Assembly: GCA_036396755.1 (NCBI GenBank)
Contig: DASWKG010000108.1
Coordinates: forward strand, 1 to 27,298
Length of the DNA stretch: 27,298 nucleotides
Source: DASWKG01 sp036396755
GTDB taxonomy: Bacteria > Actinomycetota > UBA4738 > CALAEC01
Direction of reading: 5' to 3'
The first letter of the stretch is position 1. The number at the start of each line of letters is the position of its first letter. Below are positions 27,298 to 27,298 of the stretch, piece after piece. The position numbers and the translations under genes were made by a program. Under the pieces are notes generated by a model. That model was not told the DNA's origin. It was given only the letters and a program-made list of their open reading frames with translations, and made no database searches.

Positions 27298-27298
27298 C

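Overview
The window is a very GC-rich chromosomal segment with tightly packed, often 4-nt-overlapping genes. CarD, an actinobacterial-type glycogen/trehalose operon (TreS fused to maltokinase, MalQ, GlgB, GlgX), a SigB/SigF partner-switching module and a Firmicutes-like SigH all point to a deep-branching, GC-rich actinobacterial lineage (Actinomycetota). The sequence alone does not fix the class. There are no insertion sequences, phage genes or CRISPR arrays.

Layout. (1) 2-8865, plus strand: alpha-glucan operon treS-mak (5' truncated) > malQ > glgB > glgX. (2) 8862-12073: a divergent stress-regulation module. The minus arm is STAS anti-anti-sigma, a degenerate RsbW-like protein, a canonical RsbW-like kinase and a YihY membrane protein. 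The plus arm is a second degenerate RsbW-like protein and a SigB/SigF-type sigma factor. A shared promoter region with an 11-bp tandem repeat lies between the arms. (3) 12100-18125, minus strand: radA > carD > yacL-like PIN/TRAM RNase > ispD > ispF > rlmB > sigH > tRNA-Thr(TGT). This corresponds to the conserved housekeeping block known from Bacillus (clpC-radA-disA-yacL-ispD-ispF-...-rlmB-...-sigH) and from Mycobacterium (carD-ispD-ispF-cysS-rlmB). (4) 18201-23884: an accessory island of envelope and exported functions between radA and clpC: a giant secreted beta-propeller, an exported Ig-like protein, a Tat-exported peptidoglycan amidase, a TlpA-like thioredoxin, a DUF2277 protein and a frameshifted propeller remnant. 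(5) 24025-27297, minus strand: clpC, a small membrane-anchored protein and the 3' end of an unknown gene.

The most notable observation is at 22712-23299. A thioredoxin/TlpA-like lipoprotein gene has an in-frame TGA exactly where the first cysteine of the CxxC active site belongs (W-TGA-T-P-C), with the frame open and homologous on both sides. Two consecutive perfect 6-bp hairpins with AGGCC and AGGTC apical loops follow at distances suitable for bacterial SECIS elements. This is a strong candidate for a selenocysteine-containing (UxxC) thioredoxin. The Sec machinery is not in the window, so a point mutation or sequencing error remains possible.

How the genes fit together: the glg operon interconverts trehalose, maltose, maltose-1-phosphate and branched alpha-glucan. 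The SigB-type module next to it is a general-stress switch. The minus-strand block carries core information-processing, isoprenoid and protein-quality functions, with separate promoters recognisable before carD, sigH and clpC.
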